From contig NC_045146.1 in NCBI RefSeq assembly GCF_008831285.2, positions 12,911,289 through 12,975,288 of the forward strand: a stretch of 64,000 nt of DNA, read 5' to 3'. Position 1 is the stretch's first letter. Each line of letters begins with the position of its first letter. The DNA is from Nymphaea colorata (taxonomy: Eukaryota; Streptophyta; Magnoliopsida; Nymphaeales; Nymphaeaceae). The position numbers and the translations under genes are program-made. Below, piece by piece: positions 11,119 through 23,264 of this stretch. Below the pieces are notes generated by a model. That model saw nothing but the letters and a program-made list of their open reading frames with translations, made no database searches and was not told the DNA's origin.

Positions 11119-14100
11119 ATATGTATATAAATATAAGTTTATATAAGTGGTGTTCATCTAGATGTCAGCCATTCAATTTCCTTTGATAAAGAATTATAGG
11201 TGGAATTGAAAAGTGAGTAGTGAGCATGGTCGACACTGTTCATTTTTCCCATATATGTATATCTACATACACACGCACACACACACAAAAGCAGACACAC
11301 GTACACTCCTATCTGAAAGTAGGATGTACAGGTGCTAAGGTGAGATAGGTTTAAGCACTTCATTAGGTCTTTCCATTTTTTTGACTTCAGTTGGAGAGAA
11401 ATGAATCTCTACTGTCAGCAAATCCACCTTACTCTAGTATATATTAAGCAATGCTTTAGGATGCTTATCACCCTTATAGATCTTTTATGTCATTGCAGGA
11501 ATATATTCAAGATGGAATTGACTGGTCAAAGGTTGAATTTGACGACAACCAGGATTGTTTGCGCCTGTTTGAGAAGGTATGCACATTGATTTTTGTTTAA
11601 GCCATAAAATTTCCTTTGGAAGTTGGTTATTGACAAAGTTTGAACTTTGAAGTTTGCTGACTATGGTTGCTCATTAGTCATTATTGTCCACGTTGCATGG
11701 ATACTAACGCGAGTGCTGGTATTCGATGCTTTGCATGAGTGTTAGACTAGAAAAAAAGACACCTGGTCATGCAACTCCAATATCTTTCTTCAGAATGTAC
11801 GACAGTTTTTGAGTTTCAATGATACTAGTTACTTTACAACAAGTGCTAATTGGATCTGTACTTGAAGGATGAAAGAAGGCAATTGTAACACAAGGAACAA
11901 CCCATTTGATTCCAAGGTTCAGAGTTAATTTTTTTGTTCTCTTTTTCTAAGTCGATCTTCTTAACAAAAGTTGCTGCTAATCTTGGACTTGCTTGGCTAT
12001 GAGTTGCCAATTGTGTCGCATATGTAAGGCAGCTGAATGTGCCTTATTCAACGTCGAGTTTTCACGTCGCTCAACCTTGTGTTTGTAATTAGCTTTAATG
12101 TAGATATAAACCTGCATTTAAGAAAGACAATCTAACAAAAAAATTAGTTAAACCAGCACTATGTTTCCTGATTAACTGAATATACTGGACGTCTTTTAAT
12201 TCCAAACTGGAACGGATAGAATTCCACACACTATGGCGCTCCAACATTCAAAGAAAAGGTGGTGTAGGAACTTTTCCCTTTTTGAGAGATAAGATCAGCT
12301 CGCAAGCATAGTACCAAATTTATGTAATTTGCTGTGCAATGTCTCCCCTAACAAGCTAAGCAAATGAGTCAAGCTTCTCTGGAAATAGCATACTCACAAC
12401 AAATCCTTTTCTTTGTGGTTCTAACACACCTTCGTTTTGAATGTTTTGGAAGTTGATTCTTCATATCTTATTAGGAGAATCATGCTAGATCAATTTGTCT
12501 TCCCTTATTGCACGAGGCACTTCCTTTTAAATCTGTAGAACGATCCAATCAAAATTCAGATTGGAGGGCCAGGCTACTTTGTACTTATATGGCTTCCATA
12601 AGTGACTGATGTAGATCTCTCTCAATTAGCTATTAAAATTTTTTATGGATCAATTGAATTTGAAGTGAACCTTCCCAGAGGTCGGTCCAAAACTTCACTT
12701 CAGTGCCATCCCCAGTATACCAAGAAAACTTGTCCTTTAAAGTTGCTATTCACAGTTCAGGCTCTTCCATGCTGTTCAGCCCTTCCAGGTTTTTCTTCAA
12801 TCCAGAAAAGTTCGACTCTTTCAGAGAGTTCATAGCTCAATCTTATTTCTTCACTGAGAAAGAGATGTTTGTCTTCTGCATTTCTGGCCTTAATTAAGCT
12901 CTTTACTAGTGTAATATAGTAATTAGAAGGTTAACAAAAGAAGATTAAATTGGGTTCCATTTTCTTGTTTAATTGACTTGCCAAGGCCCAAACAGTTTGA
13001 TAGGGACTCCTCTTGTGCAGTCTGCGAACTCTACACACTGTGAGTTACAAGAGTAGCTCATTGCTTGTGATGTGTTCTATGCCATTTTTGCATACTGAAC
13101 TGCTCATTTATACGTAGTTTGCATTTGTGAATTGTCTTCATTTGTCTAAATATTGTTTCCTATTTGTCATTTGTATTTTTCCTAAGAAAATGTGCAGCAT
13201 GTGGAGAAATGATGCGCTTTTCGAGAACCATATCATTTAGGCAGTCAGGCTCCTGCTGGAGGGCATAGGTGTCTTGGTAACACTTGATTATCTATTTTAA
13301 GAAAAATGTCTATCACCATCATTTCCACCTTCTCCTTGTTCATATTACAGTGAGATAGTCCAAATAGGTCTTCAAAGTAGTGCTCTACGGATGTGACATT
13401 TTTCAAAGGGCTATTCTACAGGGCATCTTCTAGTGGATCCTATCCATAATCCTGTTTGATGCTGCACCATGTATGCTAATGTTTCCCAGGATGAAAGCTT
13501 TGTTCAGAGATTGACAGTCTTACTTTTGATATTTGCAGAGACCTTTAGGATTACTTTCTCTATTGGATGAAGAATCAATGTTTCCCAATGGTACAGATTT
13601 GAGCTTTGCTGACAAGCTTAGGCAGCATCTGGGTTCTAATCATTGTTTCAGAGGAGAAAGAGACAAGGCTTTCAGCATTTGCCATTATGCAGGGGAGGTC
13701 GTCACAAACTTCTTTGAATAAGACTATATGATTTGCAGTTTGCACATCGTTTCATAATATGCTCTTTCACCATGTTCTTAAGACACATGCATGTTTTTGA
13801 AAAAGCGGGGACTTGCTACATATTGATTTGGTTCAATCTCTTTTCTCATGAAACTATTATATTTTGCGCTTTCTGGTGCACTATTTCACTAATTATCTGC
13901 TTTCTTCAGGTTTTGTACGACACATGTGGGTTTCTTGAGAAAAACAGGGATTTGCTGCATATTGATTTGATTCAACTTCTGTCATCATGTGCGTCCAAGC
14001 TTGCTCAGGTATTTGCATCAAATATGCTTCATCAATCCGAAAAGACAAATGGCTCTCAGCATAAGCCTGCTGGAGCAGATTCACAAAAGCAAAGTGTTGC

Positions 14101-17100
14101 AATGAAGTTTAAGGTAATTTTGTGATTCATGTGGCACCTTTGGTCAAGTAAAATTACTTTCAGAGATGGTTTTCTCATTTACTAAAATGCATTTAAAATG
14201 AAAAATCCAAATATGTTATTTTATTTGCTTATGAATTTGCTGAAAGAACAGAAAAATCTTTTATGCATGGTAATGGGCAGTATGGACATTGCAGGTCGAA
14301 CTAAATGGCTAGATATCACCTGAATGATTAGACGGTTGTCGGAGCAGCCAACATGTACATGCTTCTTTCTTCAATTGAGTTAGCCTGGTGTTGGTTACTG
14401 ATGAATCTGTTGTTAGCACTTGCATAAAAATTTGTACAGAAGAACGATTCTTGGATCTTACAATAAAAATTTGCACAAAATCTTCCGCCAAAATGTGTGC
14501 ATTCTCCTTATATCTCTTGTAGGAATTTGTGTTTCAAAAATTTACTAAGAAACATTACTTGAATAAATCTCGAAAAGCATTCATATGAGCAGCCTAATTG
14601 GATTGTGAATACACAAGTATTTGCATGTATGTGCTTGAAATGCACGTTAGAAAGCTTGATATACTGGTAGACTATTCCTGAAGATCAAAATTGGTTTATA
14701 TACTTGTCTATGGAAAATCCTAATTTTCATTTTGGTACATATATATTGTAGGGCCAACTCTTCAAATTGATGCAGAGGCTGGAAAATACCACCCCTCATT
14801 TCATTAGATGCATAAAGCCAAATAACATGCAGCTTCCTGGCATGTACGAACAGCAACTTGTCTTGCAGCAACTGAGATGCTGTGGAGTGCTGGAGGTTGT
14901 TCGCATATCAAGATCTGGATATCCCACTCGAATGTCACATCAAAAGTTTGCTAGGAGGTAAATAATCTAATTTTGATGATATCTCCTGCTAGATTATGTC
15001 ATATAGGTGTGGATGCGGTGTGGAAAATGATGCTGATACAGCTGTTATAGCACTTCATTTCTAAAAAATTAAGATGTGAGACGACATCCTTATGCACCCA
15101 GATGGTGAAAACTCAAAGAAAACACAGTGTGTGTTCTCAAGTACGCAATCCTGAACAATAGTTTTATCACTATAGTCAAGAATATTATATGAAAAATTGA
15201 AGTGTATCAATTAAAGAAAAGAATTCCACTAATTACAGAACAAGCATTCAAGACCATAAAAGGAGGTAAGCTCATGATAAAGTGTTGACTGCAGCATGAC
15301 TGTGTCCTTGAAGTGTCCCTTTGTCCTGATGCAGAAGAAGGTAGGCTGCCTGGTGAAGTCTGCATCCATAAGATGGGATGCCAGGCGATGTTTCTGTATA
15401 ATGTAGCTGCTAAATGTCAACGTCCTTCCTCCAATGACTGTGTGTCATTTGTTTTTCAGATATGGATTTCTTCTTTTGGAAAATGTTGCATCTCAAGACC
15501 CCCTTAGTGTATCCGTTGCAATACTTCAGCAGTTCAATATATTGCCGGACATGTATCAAGTTGGCTACACAAAACTCTTTTTCCGAACTGGGCAGGTAAT
15601 ACATTTTTTTGCTCACATACATTTCCTTTTTCATTTGTCTTCCTGCCATAATGTCTTACAACTGTTTATTATATCTCCAATGTCCAGTAGCAGCCAGTTC
15701 GGTGGATATTGAAAATTTTCATAGTCATAATCGTGCTAGTATGCTTGTTATACCTTCATTTCTTATTCTGCATTACATTCTTTTTTTTTTTTGAAGCAGG
15801 TTCGAAGATTCAGTGAATTTGTGGACTATATATTTACATCCGTAAATTTACTGAATCTTCAAAAGCTGCTTCCCCATCTGTGACATGGTATATGTTTTAT
15901 CAATAATTAATGGGTTTCTGTTTTATTTTCTGTAGATTGGTGCTCTTGAAGATACAAGAAACAGCACTCTCCATGGCATACTGGGGGTGCAAAAGTGCTT
16001 TAGAGGTCACCAAGCTCGTTGCTATTTCAAAAAGCTTAAGAGAGGAGCTCTCATACTCCAATCATGTAGGAGATACTGTCCTCAGGCTTCTGAAATATAA
16101 TTTACTTGAATGTGTTTCGGTATAGCAATTTCCTTTACAGTGACAAGCTTATGCTTGCAGTCGTGAGGGGAGAGAAAGCAAGAAGGGAGATTGCAATGCT
16201 AATTAATAGGCAGAAAGCTGTATGCATCATACAGCGACAGATAAAGTGCAATATTACTAGAAAAAATTATTTGGCTATCTGTGATGCATCAATACTTATT
16301 CAATCTGGTAAAGTTTTTCATTATCCTACGTTTTTGGTTGTTAACATTCAAATGTTCAAGTCTTACTCTTGATTTTCCACTGGCAGCTATTCGTGGTTGG
16401 CTTGTAAGGAAATGGTCGAACAAGGCTGATGTTCTTAAACTGGCCAGGACATCTGACGATACTAAGGTATGCTTTTGTTGGTTCACTTTGTTTAACACAT
16501 CTGAGGTCATTTCTTGTATTGAATGGATGAACGGTTGTACTGCTTGCACATGGAATTGTTCCTTTGAAATGATGATTTTGTTTTTGTTTGTCTGTCTTTA
16601 CTTTTAAATTTTAAAAGGTCTCAAAAGGAAAATGAGAATACAGTTTATTCTTATGTTGTATTTATCACAACATATATCAGATTATCCCATTTGCTTATCT
16701 GAGTAATTGTTTTGACCAGCCAGCTCCATTTCAGCAGGTTGGTGCTCCATCTCCTGGAAGATCAAAGGTTTTCTTCTCTCAGTTTCTTAGATTTTCATGG
16801 TTCCACTCAGGAACTGTTTGTTTTCAAAATGATTTTCCTTCGTTATTAGCAGATGTACAAGTGGAATAGTGCTGTTTCAATTGATGAATTCTCGGATGGA
16901 TTTGTCTGGGCCTTGTCCATTTATGTGTGCACATCAGTTAAATGCCTTTATCGGGTTTTAAATATTTTTTTCTCTTCTCAACATACTAGAATGAGTCTGA
17001 AGCTCAGGAATCTGAGACCAATCATGTCTTGGTGAGACCATCGGATTTAGCAGAACTCCAGCGGAGGGTTCTGAAAGCAGAAGCGGCTCTCAGAGAGAAA

Positions 17101-17685
17101 GAAGAGGAGAATGACGTTCTTGCTCAAAAACTCCACCAATATGAGACGAGATGGTACGGATATGAATTGAAGATGAAATCAATGGAGGAGACATGGCAGA
17201 AGCAGATGACATCACTAAAGTCAAGTCTTGCTCATGCAAAGAAGAGCCTGGCAGGTGATGAAATAGGCAGGAAGTCGGACGTCTCAGTTCATGGTGGAGA
17301 AGATGATGGGGATCACAGCTGGAGCAATTCTAGTTCTGCCGATAGAAAGGGACCGAGGAACCACTGTACCTTCTTGGAAAAGGAAATGAACACTAGTTTG
17401 AGTGTGATCAGTCGGCTAGCTAAGGAATTTGAGCAGAGAACTCAGGTTTTTGATGATGACGTGAGATTCTTGGAAGAAGTGAAATCTGGTAAGGCTGAAG
17501 CGGATCTGGATGTCGATGATGAGTTAAAGAAACTAAGGAATGACTTCAAAGTGTGGAAAAGGCAGTTCAACACAAGCTTACGTAAATCCAAGGCAATATT
17601 ACACAAGCTAGGAGGCCCGGAAGCAAATGCAGAGAGGGCCAAGAAAAGATGGTGGGGAAGGAGAACCAGCTCAAGGTTTTCCTAG
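3491..17685 (+). CDS. Class VIII unconventional myosin heavy chain (ATM1-like)
   Basis: Plant-specific actin motor; family members act at plasmodesmata, endocytic sites and the cell plate. Coding exons: 3491-3874, 5628-5729, 5812-5955, 6053-6203, 6313-6340, 7708-7873, 8035-8098, 8229-8242, 8329-8413, 9419-9522, 9625-9763, 10287-10405, 10493-10645, 10739-10828, 11499-11576, 13539-13697, 13910-14113, 14752-14957, 15460-15595, 15936-16065, 16161-16307, 16387-16466, 16720-16767, 16990-17685. They sum to 3627 nt (1208 aa plus stop). Order: class VIII N-terminal extension (1-128), motor with P-loop GESGAGKT (271-278), switch I NDNSSRF (319-325), switch [10 protein letters not shown] (543-550), actin-contact [11 protein letters not shown] motifs about 850-960, coiled coil about 997-1066, basic C-end with KKRWWGRR. 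The TEDS position, 16 residues before DALAK, is Glu, as acidic as in Arabidopsis ATM1. The start is the first in-frame ATG in exon 1. The 48-nt exon 16720-16767 is in phase but poorly conserved and may be optional. Confidence 0.95.
4088..4279 (+). other. 63-codon open frame inside myosin intron 1, origin unknown
   Basis: This open frame starts with ATG and ends in TAA inside the 1753-nt first intron of the myosin gene. It is clearly less AT-rich than the surrounding intron and encodes a plausible mixed-composition peptide ([19 protein letters not shown] and [18 protein letters not shown]). I do not recognise the family. It may be a captured fragment of another gene, a transposon-carried piece, or chance. 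No splice sites in frame with the myosin are evident around it. Confidence 0.3.
8229..8242 (+). other. 14-nt coding microexon of the myosin gene
   Basis: Exon 7 ends with ACC T (donor GTAAGG). Class VIII myosins then read FLLEK followed by [10 protein letters not shown]. The 14 bases TTTTACTGGAAAAG at 8229-8242, flanked by AG and GT, supply exactly these residues (T + TT TTA CTG GAA AAG). The next exon starts at 8329 with TCA for Ser. Without this microexon the frame is lost, so it is part of the main transcript. Confidence 0.9.
11083..11118. repeat. (TA)n(TG)n microsatellite in myosin intron 14
   Basis: An alternating purine-pyrimidine tract with TA followed by TG dinucleotides. A short (CA)n run follows at about 11272-11287 in the same intron, so the two stretches are partly complementary and could pair in the pre-mRNA. 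Confidence 0.85.
12400..12890 (-). mobile_element. Probable LINE (non-LTR retrotransposon) 3' fragment in myosin intron 15
   Basis: Read on the minus strand, about 12720 to 12640 encodes [13 protein letters not shown], which matches the G(D/S)G..(I/V)(K/R)FW.D.W pattern typical of the region between reverse transcriptase and the zinc-binding tail in plant L1-type LINEs. Upstream and downstream frames are interrupted by stops and shifts, so it is an old, non-functional fragment. Outer limits are a guess; no poly-A tail or target-site duplication was identified. It sits in the longest intron of the gene (1962 nt). Confidence 0.5.
13770..13850 (+). pseudogene. Decayed duplicate of myosin exon 17 inside the preceding intron
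   Basis: The intron segment running from ACACATGCATGTTTTTGAAA to ATTGATTTGGTTCAAT is clearly similar to the start of true exon 17 at about 13921-13976 (ACACATGTGGGTTTCTTGAG to ATTGATTTGATTCAAC). It would read [15 protein letters not shown] against the real [16 protein letters not shown] and is out of frame. It looks like a local tandem duplication of part of the exon, followed by decay. The duplicate lacks the start of the exon and the gene model does not use it. Confidence 0.75.
15804..15860 (+). repeat. Inverted repeat (17-bp arms) in myosin intron 19
   Basis: GAAGATTCAGTGAATTT at 15804-15820 pairs with AAATTTACTGAATCTTC at 15844-15860, with one mismatch and a 23-nt AT-rich loop. It lies just upstream of exon 20, beside a cryptic acceptor (GCAG at 15796-15799), so it could influence acceptor choice. 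Confidence 0.75.
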
Positions 17686-18208
17686 GTTCATTCATATGCT
17701 AATTGAGTTTCTCGTATTTTGTATCTACGTGCTTATATTGATTGGAAGTGTCCTGGACTCCGGCTGTGCGATCTTCTAGTGATTATTTCGTATCTCATGT
17801 TTATCTGTGGTGCTAACCAGTTTCCATCTGATGAATCTGCAAGATTTAGGACCCATTGGATCGTCGGGCAGCCCTTGGATCGAGTCTATGGCACCATCTT
17901 TTGCTCCAATCCGATAGTCTCAGTAGGTTCTTTCTAGATCCATCAATATGTTTTTTCTTTTCTTCAATAGAAGTTCAATCCAACAGTCATCCGATCTACA
18001 AATGATAGAAGGGAAGAAGAACGGCGGACACGAGAAACTCCTCAACATCATACCAACAGACCAACTTACCATCAGAACCCAATCTCCCCACTTGACATGC
18101 CAAGAAATTTGTGCAGATTCAACACTAAGAAGAAATACCCAGGACACCAATTTAGAACCTACTGGAATCCACAAAGATTTAGCAAAAAATAAGATGAGGA
18201 GGAGCCAG

Positions 18209-18415
18209 TCACTTTATAGAAAAGACGAGCCGAGGCATACTTCGTTTCTGAGCTTCATACCCAGTTGCCGGACGACAAGAGCGAGGCTTTGAGACGCTGT
18301 TGTTAACATGATTTAGCAGAAACCCAATGCGGCGGGCGCGAGATCTGTTCTTGGTGCTGCCATCATCACCTTCACCAGCGCTGGGAAATCTTCTGGTGCT
18401 TTCCCGCGTCCCCAT
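18209..18415 (-). CDS. Candidate small ORF (68 aa), unknown
   Basis: A 68-codon minus-strand frame starts at an ATG preceded by AAAG and followed by GGG, a fair plant start context, with a TATA-like stretch (TATATA, about 18439-18444) shortly upstream. The region is GC-richer than its surroundings. The peptide is basic (MGTRESTRRFPSAGEGDD at the start, PRLVFSIK at the end), with no signal peptide or known small-peptide signature. The distance from the TATA-like motif to the ATG is only about 25 nt, so it may be chance. Confidence 0.2.
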   Translation of the reverse strand: MGTRESTRRFPSAGEGDDGSTKNRSRARRIGFLLNHVNNSVSKPRSCRPATGYEAQKRSMPRLVFSIK

Positions 18416-18702
18416 CTTTATCCCTCCGTCTTCTTCTGTATATAAGCGCGTCCAAGAGGATATCCATTTTCAGAAACAAGATCACCCGACTTGGATAGTG
18501 CGACCGGAAACATTAACGACCCACGGCCTGGTGCAATGCACAAGGATATTTACGACCATTTATTTCACTTAAAGTTTTCCGTGGACTCTCGCAGCCGAGG
18601 ATATTATTGTGTATTGCTTTGTCAATCAGCTTGTTAAAAGTAAAGTGCTGAGCCCTCCTTTGTGGTGCATCCAAACGACTCTTTGTAATTTTAAAACTCC
18701 AA

Positions 18703-18951
18703 GAGAGCGCTTGAATGATAACTCAAAACCAGGATTAGGGTGTTGCGGAAATTAGGTTTCACTAAAACCCAGTTTTCACAAAGCCAAGCTTTAAAAAACT
18801 TGGCCTCTCCAAGATTTTTCAGCGAAAGCTTGGTTTTGTTATATTAATCAGATACATAAACCAAGCTTTCAAAACTCATTAAAAAGTTAGCTTTCATAAA
18901 CCACCAAGTTCCCACAAAGTTGAATTTTTGAAAGTCATCCAAATGCCCCTA
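18703..18951. mobile_element. Tourist-like MITE relative (degenerate copy)
   Basis: This segment of about 250 bp is filled with short AAACTTGG / CCAAGCTTT repeats and ends in GTCATCCAAATGCCCC; its left end reads GCGCTTGAATGATAACTC. These ends resemble the terminal repeats of the MITEs at 47828-48374 (GGGGCATGGATGATACCC). No clean target-site duplication is visible, so the ends are approximate. Confidence 0.5.
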
Positions 18952-19911
18952 AACAAGCATAAACTATAGTCATTGGCTTCTCTGAATTTTTCTCAAGGTA
19001 AAATTAAGATTTCCCCTTTCTTTATTTTCTCATAATAAAATGTTGAATGAATCGTTAAGACTTAAGACTATCATCATCAGTTTTCCATATGCCCATATGC
19101 AATAAAGAGGTAATTAATTGCATGGAGCATGCATAATTAAGTGAGAGATACTAAGTACTAACGCTTGTTACAACCGTAAACCTTCCATCCCCACCTATAT
19201 GGTTGTGTTATTTCGGGAAATTTGCACGTAGGGTTTTCTCTTTGTCTGTTATAATTTCAACTACGAGCCTCATATTGCTCATTTTTTTCTCTAGTAGGCC
19301 TCACTTTCAATGATAACTGTTAAATAAGTATCATATTCCTCCAACTCTTGCTAAAATGCAGCTAAGATTGAAAAAAAAAAGGGAGAGAAAGATTGGCTGT
19401 AATGCCCTTTGCACGTACAATGTGAAAAGCGCTTTTAAACTTAAAAAAGAACAATGCCGAGAAGAATAAACCTTCATGCCTTTCAATATCACATAGCTTC
19501 AAACTCAAGTTTCTTTCAAAAGATTTCCACAAAAAGCCGCGAAGAGCGTATAAGAAAAAAAAATAGGGCAGTAAGTTAAAATGCTCGTTTTCATGGGGGT
19601 TGTCGAGGCAATGAGGCAACGGAGGCAGGTCAGGTGGCGCCAGCAGTCTTGTTAGAGAAAAAAAAACGTTGGGGGTATTTTGGTCAATAAACGGGAGGCG
19701 TTTGAAGGCGCTCGCCAACTTGGTTGGAGTGGCGCACGTATCGGCAGGCTTCGCTGCCTTCCAACGCCTCTACCCACCATATGGGGCTGTTTCCCTCACT
19801 GCCGCCTCCTCAACATGCAATTTTAGAATTCTTTTCTCCATCTCTCGCCTCCCGTCGATGCATTAGATATACTCAGCTCCGTCTTTTCTCTACCCGTATC
19901 GCTGCTCAAAG

Positions 19912-20200
19912 GTGGTGATCTCTTTCTCTCTCTCCGAAGGGGCTGGTATTCATGCATAAATTTTTCTTGTATTCCAATTTCTTGAACTTGAGTTCATTTT
20001 TCTCCTCTAGTTCTACTTTTGTTTTCTCTTGTTCTGTTTAGTTGTTTGTCTTTTCGGGTATGTGATTTTGTCTTGCTTTTTCTTGAGCTTTTGGCTGAAG
20101 ATTGATAGGCAATGCATCAGCTATCTCTCTCTCTCTCTCTTCCAATTGAATTAGGCAGTTTCTCATGATGTATCCTTTTGCCTTTGTTGGGGAAAATGCA
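19912..20200 (+). other. Probable 5' UTR intron of the SEC14-like gene
   Basis: A donor in GCTCAAAG|GTGGTG at about 19911 and an acceptor in GAAAATGCAG|GGGGGC at about 20200 bracket a T-rich intron. Splicing here would remove an in-frame upstream ATG (20195), leaving the ATG at 20229 as the start. Inferred from splice signals and the common presence of leader introns in plant genes. Confidence 0.5.
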
Positions 20201-20228
20201 GGGGGGCTTCCTTTTGAAAGCCCTGCCT

Positions 20229-23220
20229 ATGTCTCGTAAGTCTGGAAACTTACCTGTTGCAACCATGAGCGAGATCGTGAAGAAACCTGGTAATTTTCGT
20301 TGATATTATCTATCGTTCTCTGGCTTTGAAATATTATAAATGAATTTAAGCAGCAAGTGTAGCTAATGCAGTCATATACAATGTTGACGTCATTGTTGTG
20401 CTTTTCTCGGGAACGTTAGTTTTCTTTTGTACTTCTCCTGCTGGCACCGTGGTGCATTTGGATTTCCAAGTTTCCCAACTAGAAGCTGGGGAGATGCAAT
20501 GGAAGCAAGCCAGTGGTTAGGAATGTCATCTTTTAGGTTTGAACAAATATCCAATTTGATAGGTAAAGAAAGAAGCAACATATTTGTATCCGTGATGTGG
20601 GGGATAATGAATTCTGCCTAGGTGCAAAAATGTTGCAAATTTAGGAATAAATGTACTTCAAGTATGGTGATATACTTTCTGTGGATAACTGTGAATCTTA
20701 GTATGTATTAGCAAGTACAAATAGTGGAGAGTTGCTACAATGAATCTTAGTACATAACTATATATTAAAAAATATAAATAGTGGAGAGTTGATATAATGA
20801 AAATGCAGGTTAATTTTTTCAGGGTAAGTTCTTTTCCGCGTAAAGGATTATTGAGTCCCAAAATATTTCGTTTTCCTTTATGTAAATAAGTGCGTCCTCT
20901 TCAGATGGATGAACAATTACAAGTCTGAGCTTATAGCTTGAAGTACATGTCCATTATCGTTGCAATAATTATTGCAATCGACATTTGCTTCATTTCTAAA
21001 TATTCACATAATTCATTTATAATTTTCTCATATAGCTGAAAAATTTTCCCCTCTTTAGGAATTAACAGCTTCTAGTACCACAATCATGAAATAATATGGA
21101 AGTTGTTTCTTTTCTATTTTGATTTTTGTGTATTCATGTTGCCTTAAAGTGCCGGTTGTTGTTTTAAAGGTCATGATGCATCCCCGCTCTGTGAAGAAAA
21201 GCAAGAGAAAAGGTTGGAAGCTGAATACTCGGAAGATGAGAAAAAGGCTAGGATGGGATCGTTGAAAAAGGCAGCAATGAGTGCTTCTACAAAGTTGAGA
21301 AATTCTTTAACAAAAAGAAGTAGGAGGAGCAGTAGAGTAGCTTCTATTTCCATTGAAGATGTACGAGATGCAGAGGAATTGCAAGTAGTAGATGCATTTC
21401 GCCAAGCACTTATTCTAGAGGAGCTATTACCCACGAGGCATGATGATTACCACATGCTGCTAAGGTTAAATTCCTTTCTTCTTTTATCAACTTAACTGGA
21501 AAGGCCTTTTAAGATGTGCATGTCACATGAATGTTTCATGTGTTTCTCTTTTTCATGTATCCATATATTCTGTAAATTGTATATGCATATAGATTGAAGC
21601 TTTAAAAAAATTGTATATGCTTGTTAGTGTAGCTATGGCTTATGGGTACACATGCAGGCACAATAGGGGGGTGTATTCACTTTTTAAGAGCATCCACGAA
21701 TGAGATGGTACATAACATGTTTTTTTTTTTTTTTCACTCATTTGAGAGTAATGTTAAGAATTTATCTATTTCATATAAAAGTGTGGACGATGAAGCCTTT
21801 GATCTTGTATCTTGATACTGTTAAGTGATATTTTATGCTACAAATTTGTCTTACTAATGCAAACCAATTCATTGGCACTATAGGTTTCTGAAAGCAAGAA
21901 AATTTGACATTGAGAAATCAAAACAAATGTGGGCAGATATGATCAACTGGAGGAAAGAATTTGGTGCTGACACTATTATGGAGGTATGTATAGATAGAAA
22001 TGAGTTCATTTTCTTCGGAATAGTTTTCTATCTGATTTAGATATTCTTATCTATTTGATTTCAGTTTTTGAATTATCTTAAGTCACTCATTTAAGGGATG
22101 TCACTGTGCTAGGTCTGCATTCCTTAGTCATTTTCCATAGGCCTATCTGCAAATTTCTACATGTGATAAAATCTTTTCTCTGTTACGACTAGGACCATAG
22201 CTACACACTGTTTCCATGCTAACATAAGAAATTTACACAGATGTCTTGCCATTATATATGTTAAAGTTGTTACAACATGTTAGAACATAAGCTTGTAAAG
22301 AAATATCAATAACTTTTGAATGCACTATTATTTCAGTGCAGCCACTAAGAAGTTTGAGTGGCAGAACTAATACAACTTTGTAAATTGATTGGCCCAACAC
22401 CTTTTCTTGTAAGGTGAAGTCACGGTCGTCCGTTTAAGTCATTCCAACACATTTAGAACATAAGTTTGGAAAAGAAATATCATAAATTTATGAATGCACT
22501 ATTATTCAAGGCAAGAAAAAGTTTGAGTGGTGAAATGAATAAAAATTTGTAAATTGGTTACATCAACACCTTCCCTTGTAAAGGTGATCATTATCTTTTG
22601 ATGTTTTCCTAAGAAGTTTAAGTGGTGGTAAATTGATTGCCTCAATACCCTTCCTTGTAAAGATGAAGTTGTGATCCTTGGATGATGTTTGCCCCATTCC
22701 GCTATTGAGTTTCTATTTGTGTATCATAACTTCGTAAGTATGTGCTATCTTTGGATTTATATATATATATATATATATATTTTAGAATCTCACTTTGTTG
22801 TGTAAGTTGTTTGCAATCCCATCCATATTACAGTTGTGAATATTAGAGGCAGAGGGATTGACATTAATTAAATTCAGCCAAATGTTTTCTAGATTTTTTT
22901 TCTTTTTCTAATTTTCAAGTTTTGCATTCAATTTTTTTTCCCACGTCTGGTAGGATTTTGATTTTAAAGAAGTTGACGAGGTGAAGAAGTACTACCCCCA
23001 AGGTCATCATGGCGTTGATAAAGAAGGGAGACCTGTTTACATAGAGCAACTGGGGAAGGTGGATGCTAATAAGTTGATGCAAGCAACAAATATGGAGCGT
23101 TATATAAAGTATCATGTGCAAGAGTTTGAGAAAACCTTTGCCATTAAGTTTCCTGCTTGCTCTATAGCAGCAAAAAAACATATCGACACAAGCACAACAA
23201 TCTTAGATGTACAGGGCGTG

Positions 23221-23264
<44 letters not shown>

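Larger units (their letters stand above)
17686..19850. other. Intergenic region between myosin and SEC14-like genes
   Basis: Contains the myosin 3' UTR, a candidate small minus-strand ORF at 18209-18415, a Tourist-like MITE copy at about 18703-18951, and AT-rich DNA. The last part (19600-19850) becomes GC-richer and probably belongs to the promoter and leader of the SEC14-like gene. I see no other gene. Confidence 0.6.

Noticed and set aside
20195-20228. An upstream in-frame ATG for the SEC14-like gene (11 extra codons).
   Set aside because: The bases ATGCAG|GGGGGC look like a leader-intron acceptor, so this ATG would be removed by splicing; the ATG at 20229 is preferred.
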